Assembly (NCBI RefSeq): GCF_003122385.1 | Contig: NZ_CP029255.1 | Location: forward strand, 1-64,000 | Direction: 5' to 3' | Source: Flavobacterium crocinum | GTDB taxonomy: Bacteria; Bacteroidota; Bacteroidia; Flavobacteriales; Flavobacteriaceae | DNA length: 64,000 bases | Shown here: one piece after another, positions 63,894 to 64,000 of the stretch | Position numbering within the stretch: the first letter of the stretch is position 1 | How the letters are laid out: every line of letters starts with the position of its first letter | The notes under the pieces: model-generated | Seen by the model: only the letters and a program-made list of their open reading frames with translations | Databases searched by the model: none | What the model was told of the DNA's origin: nothing | Position numbers and translations under genes: made by a program

Positions 63894-63985
63894 TAAACAC
63901 ATAGAAACATAGTTTTCATTGCGCAGAAAAAGGCGTTTCACTTGCATAAAAGCACATAGCTATATCTTGAAACTATGTGTTAGAA
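63894..63985. repeat. Inverted-arm repeat at the window end
   Basis: Near-complementary arms AACACATAGAAACATAGTTT and AAACTATGTGTT lie about 60 bp apart, with CATAGC inside. No gene is visible from 63885 to 64000. Confidence 0.5.
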
Positions 63986-64000
63986 ACTAGTTTCTTTCTA

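Overview
The window starts at base 1 with the ATG of dnaA, so it probably begins at the conventional start of a circular chromosome. The organism looks like a member of the Flavobacteriaceae, most likely Flavobacterium. The evidence is very AT-rich DNA, promoters of the Bacteroidota type (-33 TTG/TTTG and -7 TAnnTTTG), a long GAPDH, a split transketolase, TonB-linked outer-membrane proteins, a PafA-type phosphatase and a zeaxanthin pathway. The species cannot be fixed from the sequence alone.

Layout. 1-11.4 kb: dnaA, a low-molecular-weight phosphatase, an RsmI-like methylase, a TonB-like protein, an aminotransferase, a dienoyl-CoA-reductase-like SDR, udk, a DivIC/FtsB-like protein, and both methylmalonyl-CoA mutase subunits with a toxin-antitoxin pair between them. 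11.9-20.4 kb: mltG, a GNAT acetyltransferase, a DegP-type protease, GAPDH, a divergent lrp-like/ald pair and a PafA-like phosphatase. 20.7-26.4 kb: a complete rRNA operon on the minus strand (16S-Ile-Ala-23S-5S) behind three tandem promoters. 27-30.4 kb: thrS-infC-rpmI-rplT, in which infC uses an AUA start. 30.5-41.4 kb: a signalling region with a Crp-like regulator and AhpD-like protein, a tandem TPR-histidine-kinase/pseudokinase/response-regulator cassette, a secreted nuclease, a small membrane protein too short for usual gene calling, and a second two-component operon containing a seven-helix membrane protein. 41.5-54.7 kb: housekeeping genes (dnaB, accA, an Lpt permease, tgt, split transketolase, aroK) and a tRNA cluster with three identical tRNA-Lys genes and one tRNA-Leu. 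55-59 kb: a secreted CBM9-like protein beside a large TonB-receptor-like protein, and a TPR protein. 59.4-63.9 kb: a CarH-type B12-binding MerR regulator followed by crtI, crtB, crtZ and a SRPBCC protein, which is a probably light-controlled route to zeaxanthin.

Intergenic DNA. The spacers carry several dispersed imperfect-palindrome repeats, two of which extend neighbouring reading frames artificially. They also carry runs of degenerate short words (gttatgagttatgag, gaaacttgaaac, aaattccaaattcc). One such word tract appears to have become coding sequence at the N-terminus of MutB.

No CRISPR array, prophage, transposase or integrase was seen. The best candidates for undescribed biology are the kinase/pseudokinase/response-regulator cassette (31804-35993), the AUA-started infC with a possible L20 leader, the triple rRNA promoter whose initiation region is shared with the tRNA-Lys promoters, and the palindrome that overlaps both the promoter and the start codon of crtI beside a CarH-type gene.
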